From contig JAJIRX010000275.1 in assembly GCA_023853785.1 (NCBI GenBank), positions 1 to 10,302 on the forward strand: a DNA stretch of 10,302 nt. Direction: 5' to 3'. This stretch comes from Psilocybe azurescens. Lineage: Eukaryota > Basidiomycota > Agaricomycetes > Agaricales > Agrocybaceae. Positions 7,701 to 10,302 of this stretch are shown in pieces (the stretch's first letter is position 1; each line of letters begins with the position of its first letter). The notes under the pieces were generated by a model. It had not been told where the DNA came from, did no database searches, and saw nothing but the letters and a program-made list of their open reading frames with translations. The translations under genes were made by a program, and so were the position numbers.

Positions 7701-7708
7701 TATTTATA
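7701..7708 (-). promoter_or_regulatory. TATA-like box upstream of the 74-aa frame
   Basis: The minus strand reads CCTATAAATACATAC. It is a good TATA match, placed upstream of the minus-strand frame starting at 7467. The implied leader would be about 200 nt, acceptable for a fungus. No other promoter evidence is visible. Confidence 0.35.
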
Positions 7709-7769
7709 GGAAAGTAACTACACTATGAAATTGGACAGAGTGGGTGTGAAACAGAGGTCAACAGCACTA

Positions 7770-8330
7770 CAAAAGGGGATGGGGTGGGTGTGGTATGCAA
7801 AACGGAAGGCAACAGCATGTAAAACGGAGGCAGGTGATGATCCAAAGGGGGGATGGGATGGGTTTGCATGCAAAATGAAGGGCAACGGCCATGCGAGAGG
7901 GCACAGTGTGCTGTCACATGTGAAACAGAGGGCAACAGCCGTGTGAGAGGGCACAGTGTGCTGTCACATGTGAAACAGAAGGCAACGGCCATGCGAGAGA
8001 GGCACAGTGTGCTGTTGCATGCGAAACAGAGGGGGATGACGATCCGAAGGGGAAGGGACGGTGCCATATACAAAATGGAGGGCAACAGCCATCCTAGAGG
8101 GCATGGTATGGTGTTGCATGTGAAGCGGGGGCGATGGCCATCCAAGAGGGCACGGTGCGCTGTCACATGCAAAACGGGGGGGGATGATGATCCAAAGTCG
8201 GAAGGGACAGGTGCCATATGCAAAACAGAGGGCGACAGCCCAAAGGGGGATGGGGCGGGTGCCATATGCAAACGGGGGTGGCAGCTGTCCAACAGGGCAC
8301 AGTGCGCTCGCGACAGGGGGCAGATGGGAT
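7770..8330. repeat. GC-rich ~50-bp minisatellite with two unit types
   Basis: Unit A centres on GCACAGTGTGCTGTCACATG followed by TGAAACAGAGGGCAACGGCC. It starts at 7901, 7951 and 8002 (spacing 50 and 51), with a diverged copy near 8150. Unit B centres on GATGATGATCCAAAG, a GGGATGGG/GGAAGGGAC run and GTGCCATATGCAAAAC. It occurs near 7780-7880, 8030-8080, 8180-8225 and 8240-8270. Both share the GCAAAACGGAGGGCAAC-like joint. The array is strongly purine-rich and GC-rich, unlike the AT-rich flanks. Long open frames on both strands (for example 7853-8479 plus and 7723-8358 minus) arise because the unit lacks stops in most frames. Confidence 0.85.
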
Positions 8331-8560
8331 TTGCACATGAAAGGCGGCACGACAGCACTCGCGAAAGGGGGGGTCAGTGGAGGCTGCATGTAAAGAGGAG
8401 AGGGGCTCATGGGCAGCGCTGGCTCAACTCAGCAGGGTATGGAAGCACAAAAGCGTGGGCACTGGGGCGCTGTTGGTGAATCGGCAGGCCACGGGCATTC
8501 AAACGCATGGGCACTGGGCACTGCTCACGTTGTCATACACCAATTTTGATTGGATATGAG
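8331..8560. other. GC-rich tail of the minisatellite, no gene
   Basis: Composition stays GC-rich and GGGCACTGGG-like pieces recur (about 8457 and 8510), but the 50-bp units are no longer recognisable. CCAATTTTGATTGG at 8540-8553 is an inverted pair of CCAAT boxes. No gene is supported. Confidence 0.3.
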
Positions 8561-9524
8561 ATTTATCTATAAGCTTAGAGCATCTGTCTTGACTCCCATT
8601 GCATGTAGAAGCCAGGGTTATTATTTCACATTTTTATCTGAAGCACATCCCTCAACATTCAATGTTGAAGCCCATTCACAGTCCACTTCAATCTCCATTA
8701 CAACTTTCAATCTCCACTTCAACTATTTGATCAGCTACATTCCCTATCACTGATTCAATCATCTATCTATTTTGAATCTCAAGGCTATACGCAGATTATT
8801 CCTGGACATCATTTCTACCCATCCTAGTATGCACAGCACTGCACAGCATCATATATCACCATCATCATCAGCATTTGGTCATCTACAACTATTTGGTCCT
8901 TAACTGGATTCCACATATGCAGCAAATCTTTGTCTCACTCAGCAGTCCTGGTAATGGATGACTGATCTGTGCCATGAATAGACTGGTTCTATTCATTAGC
9001 ATGGTACTTGTTCGCTATTTTGGTTCTTTTTCTATTGTCTGACACTTTCATATGATTGATTCTTCCTTCCTCTTGTCATTCTTGCTTATTGTACTTACTC
9101 AGCTTCGCTTCTTTCTTAATCATCTCACTTCGCTTTTCATGATCCTGCTTATACTTCTTACTCATCCTATGTTACTTACTTACTCATCCTTCTATTTTTC
9201 ACTCCTAAACTCCGTCAGCCTTCAATCTATTGTATGTAGTTGACAGATGAGACTACTGGGTGTGGTGTTGTTCTACAGAATGATTAGTATAGTTTGGACG
9301 CTTGATCTCTTAAATATTTTCTATGTTCTCTGGTATATAAACCATGTAGTAGTATCGCTTGGAATGCAAGGAAGTTACAAGCCCCAACTTTCTTCACAGC
9401 AAAGAATTCAAGTTATCAAGTACTCAGTCCAGCACTCCAAGCACGCATTCAATCAATCTCTATCAGTATTCAGCACGAAATTCAACAATCACTCCAGTTA
9501 TTCAAGATGTTCATCAGTGGCTAG
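8561..9524. other. Pyrimidine-rich unassigned region with a TATATAAA box
   Basis: The plus strand is rich in C and T and has no recognisable protein. TATATAAA at 9334-9341 is the best promoter-like element, followed about 70 bp later by a run of CA/TC-rich sequence like a retrotransposon leader. No LTR ends, primer-binding site or repeat partner could be identified. Confidence 0.25.
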
Positions 9525-10235
9525 ACCAGCCTATCCAACCACCCACGTTCTCTCATCACAGAGAAATTTATCCTGTTCATTTCGATCCTATCATCCTCCA
9601 GACCCTTTATTCTTCCTCTACATCCAGATCTTCAACTCCCCATCGCTTCTGTTCCTCCAGAATATTTTATTCAGCAGTTTTGGTCTTGTTGTCATCTTCA
9701 TCCATTGCTCCAGACACCCTTTATCCGCTTCCCTGCGTTGTTTGATTTTTGTGGCTGAAGAATATCGCTTAGGTTGTCACCTTCGATCGCCCTAGTCATC
9801 CCTCATTCACCTCACTGTTCTGTTTGAGGTTTGGATCAAAAACATCGCACAATCCTTCATCATTTATCACTCCAGGCCGCTCAAGTCATTATTCAATCAC
9901 CAGACCTTACTTCTGGCTTTGCAGACACTGCAGACTCAATTGAAGCGCACTAGGATCAAGACTACATTCTCACTCCTGCCCCTGTATCAATCCCTACAAA
10001 TTATCTAGTCATTTGGCCCCTCCACAGTCATCACACCTCATTCACACTGTTCTACCCCAATCAAGTCAGGTTGCTTCCTCCCAGTAAATACTCAAGGGCA
10101 TTTTATATTCCCTCATCAATTCCTCCTCCTTCATATGTCCCTGCCCTCCTCAGACCACATATATCTTCACAACCTAGTGGCCAAGCCAGCCCTCACTTTA
10201 ACTCAACAGGGAGAGAGTTGTCTTGTCTAGTCTAG
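9525..10235 (+). pseudogene. Possible decayed coding frame, unassigned
   Basis: Frame 3 is open from 9525 to 10232 apart from stops at 9756 (TGA), 9825 (TGA) and 9951 (TAG), ending at TAG 10233-10235. That is about 233 codons in one frame. Readable pieces include PPEYFIQQFW (9654-9683), SLQAAQVIIQSPDLTSGF (9867-9920) and a Pro/Ser-rich end with IPPPSYVPALLRPHISSQP. These look like gag-type linker sequence, but I recognise no domain or motif. Caution: a pyrimidine-rich strand has few stops in any frame, and frames 1 (9247-9795) and 2 (9359-9745) are open over part of the same DNA. It may not be coding at all. Confidence 0.25.
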
Positions 10236-10302
10236 ACCATTCCTCTCTGGTTTGTGTTTTGGTTTTCAATTTATATATCAAATCACACACTACGTAGTTC
10301 AA

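Noticed and set aside
7723..8479. Open frames of 148-211 codons on both strands of the GC-rich block
   Set aside because: They translate the 50-bp minisatellite. Similar frames are open in several phases and on both strands, which is explained by the stop-poor repeat unit rather than by protein coding.
9247..9795. 182-codon plus-strand frame
   Set aside because: Hydrophobic and Ser-rich translation without domain, in pyrimidine-rich DNA where other frames are equally open. No start context or homology is visible.
10289..10298. ACTACGTAGT palindrome
   Set aside because: A single 10-bp palindrome at the window edge with no associated feature.
1..10302. tRNA or rRNA genes
   Set aside because: No T-arm GGTTCGANTCC-like box paired with an A box, and no conserved rRNA core sequence was noticed on either strand.

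Overview
The window looks like repeat-dense, gene-poor nuclear DNA from a filamentous basidiomycete (probably an Agaricomycete). The main reason is a decayed gene at about 299-2414. Its recoverable segments match, from my memory of the family, the cysteine-cluster (CxC5/CxC6) proteins that accompany KDZ (Kyakuja-Dileera-Zisupton) DNA transposons in mushroom-forming fungi. A 52-nt intron with fungal splice signals fits this. I see no intact host gene, no rRNA or tRNA and no CRISPR array.

Layout. 1-298: AT-rich flank, possibly holding more of the N-terminus of the KDZ-associated gene. 299-2414 (+): the KDZ-associated CxC5/CxC6 pseudogene, broken by many frameshifts and stops but keeping its zinc-ligand clusters and one recognisable intron. 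2540-3095: degenerate ~82-bp tandem repeats crowded with TGGAAT/ATTCCA. 3111-3619: a TG...CA-bounded LTR read on the minus strand, followed by its polypurine tract and then 3661-4632 (-), a gag relic with a double CCHC zinc knuckle. No protease, reverse transcriptase, RNase H or integrase lies between the gag end and the polypurine tract, so this is an internally deleted or naturally gag-only LTR retrotransposon. 4900-6690: non-coding sequence with a scattered GYRATCACY motif, a 117-bp tandem duplication and a palindromic TATA element. 6700-6980: a second short-motif cluster built on TGGAC/GTCCA, resembling the TGGAAT cluster. 7243-7467 (-): a small charged-protein reading frame with a TATA-like box upstream. 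7770-8330: a GC-rich ~50-bp minisatellite. 8560-10302: pyrimidine-rich sequence with a TATATAAA box and a possible decayed coding frame, unassigned.

Nothing here appears to work as a functioning pathway. The window reads as nested, mutated mobile-element remains plus several unrelated tandem repeats. The most useful leads are the gag-only LTR element, the cluster of TGAGTCA (Gcn4/AP-1-like) sites in its LTR, and the two similarly built TGGA-core repeat clusters. All identifications come from reading the sequence and from memory of the families. No database search was possible.
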